From positions 1 to 47,856 of the forward strand of contig JACKKC010000024.1 in the NCBI GenBank assembly GCA_020637615.1: a stretch of 47,856 bases of DNA. The letters are read 5' to 3'. Below the pieces are notes generated by a model that had not been told where the DNA came from, ran no database searches, and worked only from the letters and a program-made list of their open reading frames with translations. The translations under genes and the position numbers were made by a program. Below are positions 33,786-41,878 of the stretch, one piece after another (position 1 is the stretch's first letter; the number at the start of each line of letters is the position of its first letter). The DNA is from Rhodovulum sp. GTDB lineage: Bacteria > Pseudomonadota > Alphaproteobacteria > Rhodobacterales > Rhodobacteraceae.

Positions 33786-34469
33786 GTGCTCGACGTCGTG
33801 CGGAACCTCCGCGCGCCGGAGGGATTGCTGCAGCTGCCGCATATGGAGAGCGGTGGCGAGACCTTCGATGTCGAGATTCCGGAAGGGCTGCGCCTCTCGC
33901 TCGTCGATCTCGCGCTGACCGAGGCCGTGCCGCTCGCCGGCGCCGAGGTGGAGAACCGCCCCGCCCCGGGCGCCACCGGGCGGGTCTCGCTCCGCGTGCG
34001 GTGGAGCTACCCGGTACCCATGGGCCAGGTCGCCTTCCGGCTGCGGGTCTATGCCTCGCCCGAGGGCAGGCCGCCGCCGGTCCGGGTCTCCGTCACCGAT
34101 CCGGGCAGCGACAAGCGGATGCGCGCGCTCTTCGAGCAGGACGGCCCGGTGGATCTCGCGATCTCCGGCCCGCTCGCCGAGCAGTTCCACGACCAGGTGC
34201 TCGCACGCGGCGGCGAGATCGCCCCGCTCGCCCGGCCGTCGGTGACGGGGGTCGACGACGCCACGGTCATCGCGATCGTCGCCGTTTCCATCGCAGTGAT
34301 CGCCGCCACCTGCATCGCGCTCGGCCTCGCCACCTTCGGCGCCGTGCTCTTCTTCGCGATGTCGAAGGGCTACAATATCGACGATGCGGGCTACAAGGTC
34401 GCGGTGGGCGAGGGCGAGACGCGCCAGGAGCACGAGATGGTCTTCAACATCCGCCAGCCCGGCACGTGA
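33786..34469 (+). CDS. membrane-anchored protein of unknown function, start uncertain
   Basis: The frame is open well upstream, but the first usable start after the preceding gene's stop (33699) is GTG at 33786, giving 227 residues; there is no good ribosome-binding site. The N-terminal two-thirds is beta-rich (VSLRVRWSYPVPMGQVAFRL, RVYASPEG), like an Ig or lipocalin-type domain, and residues about 155-190 (VIAIVAVSIAVIAATCIALG) are one or two membrane segments; the tail is polar. A ribosomal frameshift from the protease into this frame near 33690-33699 is an alternative. It is the last gene of the paralogue operon and the only one with clear membrane segments. Confidence 0.55.
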   Translation: MLDVVRNLRAPEGLLQLPHMESGGETFDVEIPEGLRLSLVDLALTEAVPLAGAEVENRPAPGATGRVSLRVRWSYPVPMGQVAFRLRVYASPEGRPPPVRVSVTDPGSDKRMRALFEQDGPVDLAISGPLAEQFHDQVLARGGEIAPLARPSVTGVDDATVIAIVAVSIAVIAATCIALGLATFGAVLFFAMSKGYNIDDAGYKVAVGEGETRQEHEMVFNIRQPGT

Positions 34470-34588
34470 GCCGGCACGCCGGCCCAGGCATCGGCGGTCG
34501 CGCCATATTTCGTTCCGAGCGCGCCGTCTGAACGACGCGCAGCGCAGCCACGCTCCCAACCCCCGCGCCGGCCGGGCAGGTCCCGAAT

Positions 34589-34617
34589 TTGGTCCGGTGG
34601 GGGATCCCATGTAGGAT
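34589..34617 (+). promoter_or_regulatory. candidate promoter for the metallophosphoesterase gene
   Basis: TTGGTC at 34589-34594 and TAGGAT at 34612-34617 are 17 bp apart, 43 bp before the ATG at 34661. The -35 is weak (three of six); the -10 matches four of six. The 191-bp gap after the paralogue operon makes a separate promoter reasonable. Confidence 0.3.
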
Positions 34618-34660
34618 CGTCGATGCGCCGCGAGGCTGCGGCCGGGATTCGGGGGACATC

Positions 34661-37600
34661 ATGGCGGGAAACGTCGGGGATCCGTTCGGCCTGGGCGCGC
34701 TGAACGCGTTGTTCGAGAACGTGGTCGACCAGGTGCAGGACGGCCTGGCCGAGGGGCTCGACGCATTGCACGACCTGCTCGACGCCGCCGATGGCGATGA
34801 TTTCGATGTGGCGAACGATGCGGTCATCCTGTTGCTCGGGGCCGCCGAGGCGGCGGGCGACGTCGCCGACGATCTCATCGGCGAGATCATCGGCGCCTGG
34901 ACCGAGACCTTCGGCCATGGCGTCGAGGCCTTGTCGGACCTCGTCCGCCGCCTGTTCGAGCAGTTCGCACCGATCCCCGATCTCTTCCGCCGGGTCCTGG
35001 GTGCGCTGCTGGCCGGGATCGAGGATTTCGCCTCCTTCTTCCGCGACCTCTGCCAGCATGTGATCGGCGCGGCGGCGGACTTCCGCGATGCCGTCGGGAC
35101 TGTGCTGCTGCCCGTCTTCGCGGCGGGCGGGGCCCTCTTCGGTGCCGGCGCGGCGACGGCGGCGATCTGGCTCGTCCTTGGCTCTGATGCGCCCGTCCTC
35201 TCCACGCGGGCCACGGCGCTCGGCCTCGGCGTGCCGGCGCCGGGGCTCCCGGCCTGGACGGAGACCGCCCTGCACTCGCCCGCCTTCACCCTGCCCAGGC
35301 GCGTCTGGCTCGTCGCGGCGCTGCTCGAGGCGCTCCGCCAGGCCGGCGGCTTCGCGGAGACCGCGGGCGCCGCGCCCACCGGCAACGGGTTCCTCGACCT
35401 GGCGCTCGGCCCGGTGGTGGCGCATTTCGGCGCGATCACGACCGAATACATCGCGGATGCGGCCGCCTTCGCCGAAGCCCTGGTCGAGAAGCTGATCCTC
35501 GGCGCCGAGAACGACGCGAGGCTCGAGTGGCTGCTCCTGCAGGTGGCGCGGTTCACCCCGGTCGGGCTGTTTCTCCTTGTGGTCGCGACCGGGGTCAAGC
35601 TCCTCACGAGCCCGGCGCCGTGGCTGAGCCTTCTCTTCAACCCGATCGAGGACGACCCGAACCTGGCGGTGCTGCGCCTGCCCCGGCCGACGGCAGAACG
35701 GAAATACGTCATCTTCTCCGACGTGCATCGCGACGAGCGGGACGCGGCGCGCCCGCCGTTCCAGTTCGGCTCGATCGACCATTTCCTGACCAACCGGACG
35801 ACCTATCTGGAACTGCTGCGGCACCATGCCGAAGCGGGCTACGTCATCGTCGAGGCCGGCGACTGCGAGGAGCTCTGGTTCCACCGGGACTTCAGCCTCA
35901 CCCCCGCCGAGAAGCTCGCGGAGATCATCGCGACCAATTCCGAGATCTACGAACTCCTGCGCGACCTCCATGCGGAGGGGCGCTACTTCCGGATCTTCGG
36001 CAATCACGACAGCTACGTCCGCGACCCGGAGGTCTTCGAGGTGCTGCGGCGCGCGATGGAGAGCGACGGCGGGCCGCCGTTCCGGATCTTCGATTTCCTC
36101 GTGATCGAGGGCGTGAAGACCATGCACGATGTGCCGGTCTTCCTCGGCCTCGACAGCGAGCCCAATGCCGAGCGCAAGCCGCTCCTGGTCACCCATGGCC
36201 ACCAGTGGGATTTCTGGAACTGCGACGCCAACAACATCCTGGGCAAGATCATCGTCAGCGCGGTGGTCACGCCGCTCGACATGCTCGACGACCCCTTGCG
36301 GGACATCGCCGGCATCGCCTGCTTCGGCACGCCGCTCGTGAACTTCAAGCAGATCCTGGGCGACCTGCCGGTCTTCAGCAGCTGGCAGTCCTACGAGCCG
36401 GCCGTCGTCAGGCTCGACCGCATCCAGCACATGGAGGACACCGACCGCTTCTTCGTCGACGACATCCAGTATTCCGAGAGCCTGGCGGCGCTGATGGGCC
36501 TGATGATCCCGGTGGCGGCCGGCCCGGGCGACAGCTGTGCGCTCGACCTGGGCAGCGGCTGCCTGCTCAATCTGATGAGCATCGGCCACACCCACAACCC
36601 GCAGAACATGCCCTATTTCGACCTCGGCGACCTGCCGGTCGCGAAGGACGTCGCCGACAGCATCGAGGTGGCCATTTCGGCGGCGACCCAGGGCCTGCTG
36701 AACCCGCAGGTCGGGCTTGTGCGCAGCAACTACATCAACAGCGGCGTCTGCGGCTGGTACGACGAGAGCTTCTGGGCCGTCGACCTCGGCGACCAGAGCC
36801 ACGGCACCGGGCAGCCGAAGCTCGTCAACTGGACCTACAACACCCGGCCCGACCGGCCGAACCAGATGGACTGGGAGCTGCCGCACCTCCCCCGCGACGG
36901 CGGACCGACCCCCGGCGACCTGCTCGACGCCCGGCTTCGGGAGCTCATCGCGGCGGGGCTCGGCATGCTCGAGGGGCAGGTCGCACGCGGGCGGGACGCG
37001 CTCGCCAGCCTGCCGGTCGGTACGCTCTTCGCCGATGCGGCGCGGGGCTGGAGCCCGACCGACCTCGACATCGACCTCGCGGCCCCGGGTCGCGCGCGGG
37101 ACAGGCTGCTGCTCCAAATCGCACTGGCGCTCCTCCCCGGCAGGCGTGGCGGCTTTGAGGTGCGGTTGCGCCTGCCGAAGACGCTGCGGGCTGAGCTCGC
37201 GCGCCTCTCCAGGCGGCCCCTGCCCGGCGCGGGCCGTTCCGCGCGGCGGCAACTGATCGCCGCCATCGCGACGCTGGCGGTGACGCGCGGGGTCGCCGTA
37301 GCCGGCCTCCGGGGCGGTCTCGGCGGCCCGGAGGGCGAGGCGCTCGGGCTGATGCTCCTGCTCGCGCAGCTGGCCGAGGCCCGGACCGACCGGCTTTCGG
37401 CGCAGATCGCGCTGCGCGACGGCGACCTGGTCTGCAGCCTCGCCTTCGGTGCGGCGGCACCGGGGCCGCGGCCGCGCGCGATCGTCAAGCGCGAGGCCGC
37501 AGAGGCCCGCGGGCTCCGAGTTCGCGCCTATCTCAAGGGCGCAGGAACGCCGCTGTCGGGCTGGACCGTGCGGCTGGAACGCAAGGCCGGCCGCAGTACC

Positions 37601-39805
37601 CAGGTACTCGCCGGCGCCCGCACCGATGCGAGGGGCGAGGCGACGCTGCTCGGCGTGACCGCGGAGCGCGGCCGCATCCGCATCGGCACCCGCGAGACCG
37701 ACAGGCCGGAGATTGCGCTCTACCCGCCAGCCCGCGGGGCACGCCGCCCGAAGGCCGCGGTGCGCAGCCCGCTCGACCCGGCCTCGGGCGCGACGCGCCT
37801 TTCGCTGCCGATCACCTTCGCGGAACTGGTCGCGAGCGGCTTCTACGGCGGATCGAAGCTGCGCAGCCCGTCCCAGAAGCTCGCCGAGGAATGCGGCCGC
37901 TGGCACAAGCGCCTCGCCGACAAGCGCGATCCCCACGCCAAGGCGGATCTCTGCCTTCAGGATCTGATCCTCGCGACGATCGGCGCCATCCACGACCCCA
38001 AGACCCCCTTCGAGAAGGCGGCGGCGAAGGCGGCGAAGAACAGGCTCGGCGATACGAGCGCCTTCGAGAAGGTCGCCGAGCACGCACGCAAGGCGCGCCA
38101 GTCGCTGAAGGAATGCCTCGGCGAAGGCTATGTCGAATGCGACGGACGCGGCCCGGTCAAGGATCTCGGCCGGCGCATCCTCACCGGGGATGCCCGCTTC
38201 GAGAGCCTGGCGAAGTTCTTCGGAAACCCGACCCCGGATCCGCTGAGCGAGCTTCTCTCGCCGAAGCCAGGCCTGGGCTTCCCGTCGATGGGGTTCAGCC
38301 TCGACAAGATCTGCCTCGACAGGATGGACAACGGGTTGCTGCCGCCGGATCTGGCCGCCGAGATGCAGACGATCCTGGAGGGCGGCATCCTCGCGCCCCC
38401 GAGCGTCAACCAGCTGCATGTCTGGGATCCCGTGCTCGGTTCCGGCCAGATCGCGCGCATCGCCGAGGTTGAGGCCAAGCGGGTGACCCTGCGCACGCTC
38501 GGGGTCGCGGAGGGGACCGCGACCCTAGACGAGCGCGTGCTAGACATGGACGTGGAACTCGACGACCCGAGCTGCCTCGTGCTCGAGCCAGACGCCACCA
38601 ACCGGCAGGCGCTCGTCGTCGACGTTCAGCCGGGGCAGACGGTGGTGCTCTTCGGCTCGGGCTTCGTCAGCGCGACGGCAAGGGTGAGCGCGAGCTTCCG
38701 TCCCTGGGCGGCCGGGACGGACGAGGGCCGGCTGGTGCCGACCGGCGCGGTGCTGCCCGCGGCGGGCTTCGACGATCTGGTGGTCCCTGTCTTCGGCGAG
38801 CGCCTGCCCATCGGTCCAACCGATACGCCCGAGAGTTACAACGGCGACACGCTCGGCTTCCACTGGCCGGAGGCGGCCGCGCAGCCGGGGCTCTACCGCC
38901 TGCGCGTCAGCTTCCGCAACGAGAGCGCCCGGCCGACCGAGGTGGTGCAGCAGACCGACTGCAGCCTCGATGTCGACCGCGGGGAGGTGGTCACCCGGGA
39001 CCTGCTCTTCGCGGTGCTGCCCGCGCCGCAATCGCCCGCCATCCGCATCACCGCAAGCGACGTCGAATGCCTCAACCTCACCAATCCGGAGGGCTTCCTC
39101 GGCATCCCCTGGCCCGACGACCTCTATCTCGCCGGCACCGGCAGCCGCCTTCGCATCACCATTCCCGACGACGGCTCCGATCCCTTCGGGGAACTGCTCG
39201 GCACGCTCTTCGACGACGACGGCTTCCTCCTGTTCTGGCCCGGGACTTGGTCGCCCGACATGAAGCTCTTCCCCGAGGAGACGGGCTTCGCCCAATTGGG
39301 CCTCCTCGAAAGCGCCACCGCGCAGTACGTGCTCTTCGAGGTGGAGGGCGTCTACGACAAGGTGGTGATCGGCACCCTGCTCGGCTTGGCGGTCATCGTG
39401 GCCACGCTTCTCGCCGCCGCGGTCGTGGTCGCGCTCTTCGTGATCCTCGTCTTCGTCATCCTGGACCCCACCCAGATCAGCAAGGCCGTGGCCGGCGCGC
39501 TCGCGGCGGTGCTGGCGGCCGCCCTGGCCTTCGTTTTCGGCCCGATGTTCACGGCGCTGTCGAGCGCGGTGGCGATGATCGTCGCGGCGACGGACGGTCA
39601 GGACGTGATTGGGCAGGGAACGGTCGGGGTGGACGGGCACAAGCTCCTGTTCGAGCTCGCCGAGGCGCGGTTCCACCGCGTGCTGGCGGCGGGCACCGAC
39701 CTCTCCGCCGCGCCCCCCTCGGTGGCGAGCCTCGGGCAAACCTTCGAGAATTCGGCGCTCGGCGGCGAATACGAGGTGACCCTGGCGATCGACGAGGCGG
39801 ATTAG
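34661..39805 (+). CDS. giant metallophosphoesterase-domain protein with C-terminal membrane segments
   Basis: A 1714-residue protein. Residues 1-300 are hydrophobic/helical, with probable membrane or membrane-associated segments near 145-175 and 300-325. A calcineurin-like phosphoesterase domain spans about 345-690 with every metal ligand motif: D354-V-H356, GD (D401), GNHD (N448, H449, D450), HGH (H512, H514) and GHTH (H643, H645). The next 900 residues are of unknown type, with beta domains (one near SGWTVRLERKAGR), a charged helical part and a region with VVLFGSGFVSATARV. A strong hydrophobic stretch near 1565-1635 (KVVIGTLLGLAVIVATLLAA) precedes the end. Phosphodiesterase or nuclease activity is possible, but the substrate is unknown. 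It lies between the paralogue operon and the azole-peptide cluster. Confidence 0.85.
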   Translation: MAGNVGDPFGLGALNALFENVVDQVQDGLAEGLDALHDLLDAADGDDFDVANDAVILLLGAAEAAGDVADDLIGEIIGAWTETFGHGVEALSDLVRRLFEQFAPIPDLFRRVLGALLAGIEDFASFFRDLCQHVIGAAADFRDAVGTVLLPVFAAGGALFGAGAATAAIWLVLGSDAPVLSTRATALGLGVPAPGLPAWTETALHSPAFTLPRRVWLVAALLEALRQAGGFAETAGAAPTGNGFLDLALGPVVAHFGAITTEYIADAAAFAEALVEKLILGAENDARLEWLLLQVARFTPVGLFLLVVATGVKLLTSPAPWLSLLFNPIEDDPNLAVLRLPRPTAERKYVIFSDVHRDERDAARPPFQFGSIDHFLTNRTTYLELLRHHAEAGYVIVEAGDCEELWFHRDFSLTPAEKLAEIIATNSEIYELLRDLHAEGRYFRIFGNHDSYVRDPEVFEVLRRAMESDGGPPFRIFDFLVIEGVKTMHDVPVFLGLDSEPNAERKPLLVTHGHQWDFWNCDANNILGKIIVSAVVTPLDMLDDPLRDIAGIACFGTPLVNFKQILGDLPVFSSWQSYEPAVVRLDRIQHMEDTDRFFVDDIQYSESLAALMGLMIPVAAGPGDSCALDLGSGCLLNLMSIGHTHNPQNMPYFDLGDLPVAKDVADSIEVAISAATQGLLNPQVGLVRSNYINSGVCGWYDESFWAVDLGDQSHGTGQPKLVNWTYNTRPDRPNQMDWELPHLPRDGGPTPGDLLDARLRELIAAGLGMLEGQVARGRDALASLPVGTLFADAARGWSPTDLDIDLAAPGRARDRLLLQIALALLPGRRGGFEVRLRLPKTLRAELARLSRRPLPGAGRSARRQLIAAIATLAVTRGVAVAGLRGGLGGPEGEALGLMLLLAQLAEARTDRLSAQIALRDGDLVCSLAFGAAAPGPRPRAIVKREAAEARGLRVRAYLKGAGTPLSGWTVRLERKAGRSTQVLAGARTDARGEATLLGVTAERGRIRIGTRETDRPEIALYPPARGARRPKAAVRSPLDPASGATRLSLPITFAELVASGFYGGSKLRSPSQKLAEECGRWHKRLADKRDPHAKADLCLQDLILATIGAIHDPKTPFEKAAAKAAKNRLGDTSAFEKVAEHARKARQSLKECLGEGYVECDGRGPVKDLGRRILTGDARFESLAKFFGNPTPDPLSELLSPKPGLGFPSMGFSLDKICLDRMDNGLLPPDLAAEMQTILEGGILAPPSVNQLHVWDPVLGSGQIARIAEVEAKRVTLRTLGVAEGTATLDERVLDMDVELDDPSCLVLEPDATNRQALVVDVQPGQTVVLFGSGFVSATARVSASFRPWAAGTDEGRLVPTGAVLPAAGFDDLVVPVFGERLPIGPTDTPESYNGDTLGFHWPEAAAQPGLYRLRVSFRNESARPTEVVQQTDCSLDVDRGEVVTRDLLFAVLPAPQSPAIRITASDVECLNLTNPEGFLGIPWPDDLYLAGTGSRLRITIPDDGSDPFGELLGTLFDDDGFLLFWPGTWSPDMKLFPEETGFAQLGLLESATAQYVLFEVEGVYDKVVIGTLLGLAVIVATLLAAAVVVALFVILVFVILDPTQISKAVAGALAAVLAAALAFVFGPMFTALSSAVAMIVAATDGQDVIGQGTVGVDGHKLLFELAEARFHRVLAAGTDLSAAPPSVASLGQTFENSALGGEYEVTLAIDEAD

Positions 39806-39875
39806 CACGGCCACGGATCGACCGCCGCCGCAGGCCGGAACCGCCGTTGCCGGATATGGAATTCGGCGCGCCTGA

Positions 39876-39920
39876 TTGTTTTTAGACGAGGAATCGTGTA
39901 ATAATTAATCGTTCCACGAT
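39876..39920 (+). promoter_or_regulatory. AT-rich promoter region with an ATCGTG/CACGAT dyad before the precursor gene
   Basis: This is one of the few AT-rich stretches in the window. TTGTTT at 39876-39881 is followed after 17 bp by TAATAA (39899-39904), a weak -10. ATCGTG at 39893-39898 and CACGAT at 39915-39920 form a dyad with a 16-bp AT-rich spacer spanning the -10, so it could be an operator that blocks transcription of the precursor. Inference. Confidence 0.4.
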
Positions 39921-39941
39921 GCGGATGTCATGGGGGTCGAT

Positions 39942-40637
39942 ATGCATACGACACACCATCTTGGCGCAGACTTGGGAGCCAAGTTCTTCTACAACGTCAC
40001 CGAATTGTCTGACGAAGCCAAATTACTATCCAAAGCGATGGGCAAGTACAATCTGCGTGCACAGCCGGATCGCAGCCAGCTGTTTTCGGTCTATAGCCCG
40101 GACAGCAAGGCCGCCATCGCCATCTCCATTACGCCGTTCAGCGGCGAGGACCGAAGTGTCGAGGGCGGTCTCAGCGTATCGGAGGGGGGGCATGCCCAGG
40201 CCGTCATCGTGCGGCTGAAGGGCACGGTGATCACGGGGTTCATCCACCTGACCGCGACCAATGGCGAATTGCTGGAATCCGAGCACGGGATCGACGAGCT
40301 GCGCGGATCCGGCGATCAGGTCGACATGGTGGTCCGGGACCGCCACATCCAGGCGATCGCCGAACGCGTGGGCAAGGTGAAATCGGCGCGTCCGCTGATC
40401 GAGATCGAGCCCGCGCAGGTCCGGTCGATGGCGAGCGTGTCCTACAACCGCCTGCTCGGCGACGATTTCTCCCGTTCGGTGCATTCCGGCAAGGAGATCG
40501 AGGAGCTGCAGTCCAACACCAGCATCGTGTCGGAGATCGGGCTCTTCGTGCTGTTCAGGACCGACGGATCCTCGTGCTGCAGTTGCAGCTGCTCCTGCTG
40601 GGGCAGTTCGAGTTGCAGCAGCAGTTACGTCAAGTAG
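39942..40637 (+). CDS. azole-peptide (TOMM/LAP) precursor with a very long leader
   Basis: A 231-residue protein. Residues 1-208 form a leader with regular alpha/beta pattern (e.g. LSDEAKLLSKAMGKYNLRA, AAIAISITPFSG), far longer than the 20-70 residues usual for azole precursors. The last 22 residues are almost wholly heterocyclisable: SSCCSCSCSCWGSSSCSSSY then VK, with Cys at 212, 213, 215, 217, 219, 225, eleven Ser, one Trp (220) and one Tyr. It sits 77 bp before the E1-like gene, and the YcaO and SagB genes follow, so it is the natural substrate. ATG at 39942 is preferred because of its GGGGG ribosome-binding site; ATG at 39930 would add four residues. It resembles neither NHLP nor microcin B17 leaders. 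Confidence 0.85.
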   Translation: MHTTHHLGADLGAKFFYNVTELSDEAKLLSKAMGKYNLRAQPDRSQLFSVYSPDSKAAIAISITPFSGEDRSVEGGLSVSEGGHAQAVIVRLKGTVITGFIHLTATNGELLESEHGIDELRGSGDQVDMVVRDRHIQAIAERVGKVKSARPLIEIEPAQVRSMASVSYNRLLGDDFSRSVHSGKEIEELQSNTSIVSEIGLFVLFRTDGSSCCSCSCSCWGSSSCSSSYVK

Positions 40638-40686
40638 TGACCGACCGTCACTGACCTCGGGACGTCCCGGCCGGGCTGCGCAAGCC
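40635..40686 (+). terminator. three stem-loops after the precursor gene (likely partial attenuator)
   Basis: Hairpins: AGTGAC/GTCACT at 40635-40651 (5-nt loop, starting in the stop codon), a 12-bp palindrome CGGGACGTCCCG at 40657-40668, and GGGCT/AGCCC at 40672-40686 (5-nt loop). No T-run follows. In ribosomal-peptide operons such structures often let the precursor be expressed in excess over its enzymes. Confidence 0.5.
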
Positions 40687-40714
40687 CAGCCGCACCACGC
40701 GGGCGGCATGCATC

Positions 40715-41878
40715 ATGACGGATGAGCGGCTGAAGATCGCCGACAGGATCACGCCGATCCCCGACGGACCGGACCGGGTGCATCTGCATTCCTGGACCCA
40801 GTCGCTGGCGCTGGTCGGGCGTGCCGACCGGATCTTCCAGGCGCTGATCCCGCTCCTCGACGGCGGGCGGACGGGAGCCGAGATCGTCGCGGCGCTGGAG
40901 CGCTACGGACGGGACGAGGTGGCGGCGGTGCTGGACGACCTGATGAAGGCCGGGATCGTTGAGCCGTGCGATCCGGCGCAATCGCGCCGAAGCGCGGGCG
41001 AGCGCGCGCAGGTCGCCTTCTTCTCGCAATTCGCCCTGCCCGCCGAGCTTGCCGAGGCGGCCACGCCGCGGGGACTGGCCCGCAGCGGCGCGGAATACCA
41101 GCAGCGCCTCGCGGAGGCCCGCATCGCGGTCTTTGGCGCCGGACGGATCGGCGCGCGGCTGGCGGAGGGCCTCGCGGTCTCGGGCGCGGGGCATCTGACC
41201 GTGATCGACGCGGCATCGGTCGGCGCCGACGACCTCGGCGGCGAGGCGTCCTTCGGCGAGGCGGACCTCGGGCTGCCGCGGGTCGAGGCGCTGAAGCGCC
41301 GATGCGCCGCCGCCGTCCCCGGCATGACGTTCCGCGGGGTTGCCGAGGCGCCGGGCGAGGCGGAGCTGGAGGCGGTGCTCGCGGCCAGCAGCTTCGCGGT
41401 GCTCTGCCCCGACGCCCACGATCCGGGCCTCTTCGAGCGGGTCAACCGCGTGGCGCTGAAGCACGGCCTGCCCTGGACGAGCGCCCGCAGCCTCGGGCTC
41501 GAATTCCGGATCGGCCCGACGATCCTGCCGGGGGAGACGCCCTGCTACGAATGCTTCCGGCTCCGCATCGCCAGCAACGCGCCGAGCGAGAGCGCTCACA
41601 GGCTGATCGAGGATTTCCAGCGAGGCGCGGCCCTGAAGCCAGTGGCGCTGGCGGTCACGCCGGGGGTGGACCTCCTGCTGCTCGAGGTGGTCAAGGCGAT
41701 CACCTGGTTCGCGGCGCCGTCCTGCTACGGCCATCTCTATACGCTCGACCTGATGACCATGGAGGGCCGGCGCCATCCGGTCCTGAAGATCCCGCGCTGC
41801 CCGGCCTGCGGCCGACCGGCGAGCGGCCGGCCGACGATCCATGCCTGGCAGCAGGCGCGGCCGGAGCCGGGGGGATGA
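40715..41878 (+). CDS. E1-like cyclodehydratase partner / leader-binding protein (TOMM C-protein type)
   Basis: A 387-residue protein. Residues about 1-90 are a winged-helix-like domain of the peptide-recognition (RRE) kind; residues about 130-385 are a ThiF/E1-like Rossmann fold (GAGRIG at 141-146) with two zinc-binding pairs CYEC (C277, C280) and CPAC (C362, C365). In azole pathways this protein binds the leader and presents the core to the YcaO enzyme, and lacks adenylation activity itself. It ends in an ATGA overlap with the YcaO gene, so the two are made in equal amounts. ATG at 40715. Confidence 0.88.
   Translation: MTDERLKIADRITPIPDGPDRVHLHSWTQSLALVGRADRIFQALIPLLDGGRTGAEIVAALERYGRDEVAAVLDDLMKAGIVEPCDPAQSRRSAGERAQVAFFSQFALPAELAEAATPRGLARSGAEYQQRLAEARIAVFGAGRIGARLAEGLAVSGAGHLTVIDAASVGADDLGGEASFGEADLGLPRVEALKRRCAAAVPGMTFRGVAEAPGEAELEAVLAASSFAVLCPDAHDPGLFERVNRVALKHGLPWTSARSLGLEFRIGPTILPGETPCYECFRLRIASNAPSESAHRLIEDFQRGAALKPVALAVTPGVDLLLLEVVKAITWFAAPSCYGHLYTLDLMTMEGRRHPVLKIPRCPACGRPASGRPTIHAWQQARPEPGG

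Noticed and set aside
16473..34469. Phage tail, contractile injection or type VI secretion locus
   Set aside because: The lysozyme-like protein suggested it, but no sheath, tube, baseplate, spike or AAA+ ATPase pattern was recognised.
34589..34660. Upstream start (GTG) for the giant metallophosphoesterase
   Set aside because: The ATG at 34661 has a GGGGGA ribosome-binding site, and the added residues would span the candidate promoter.
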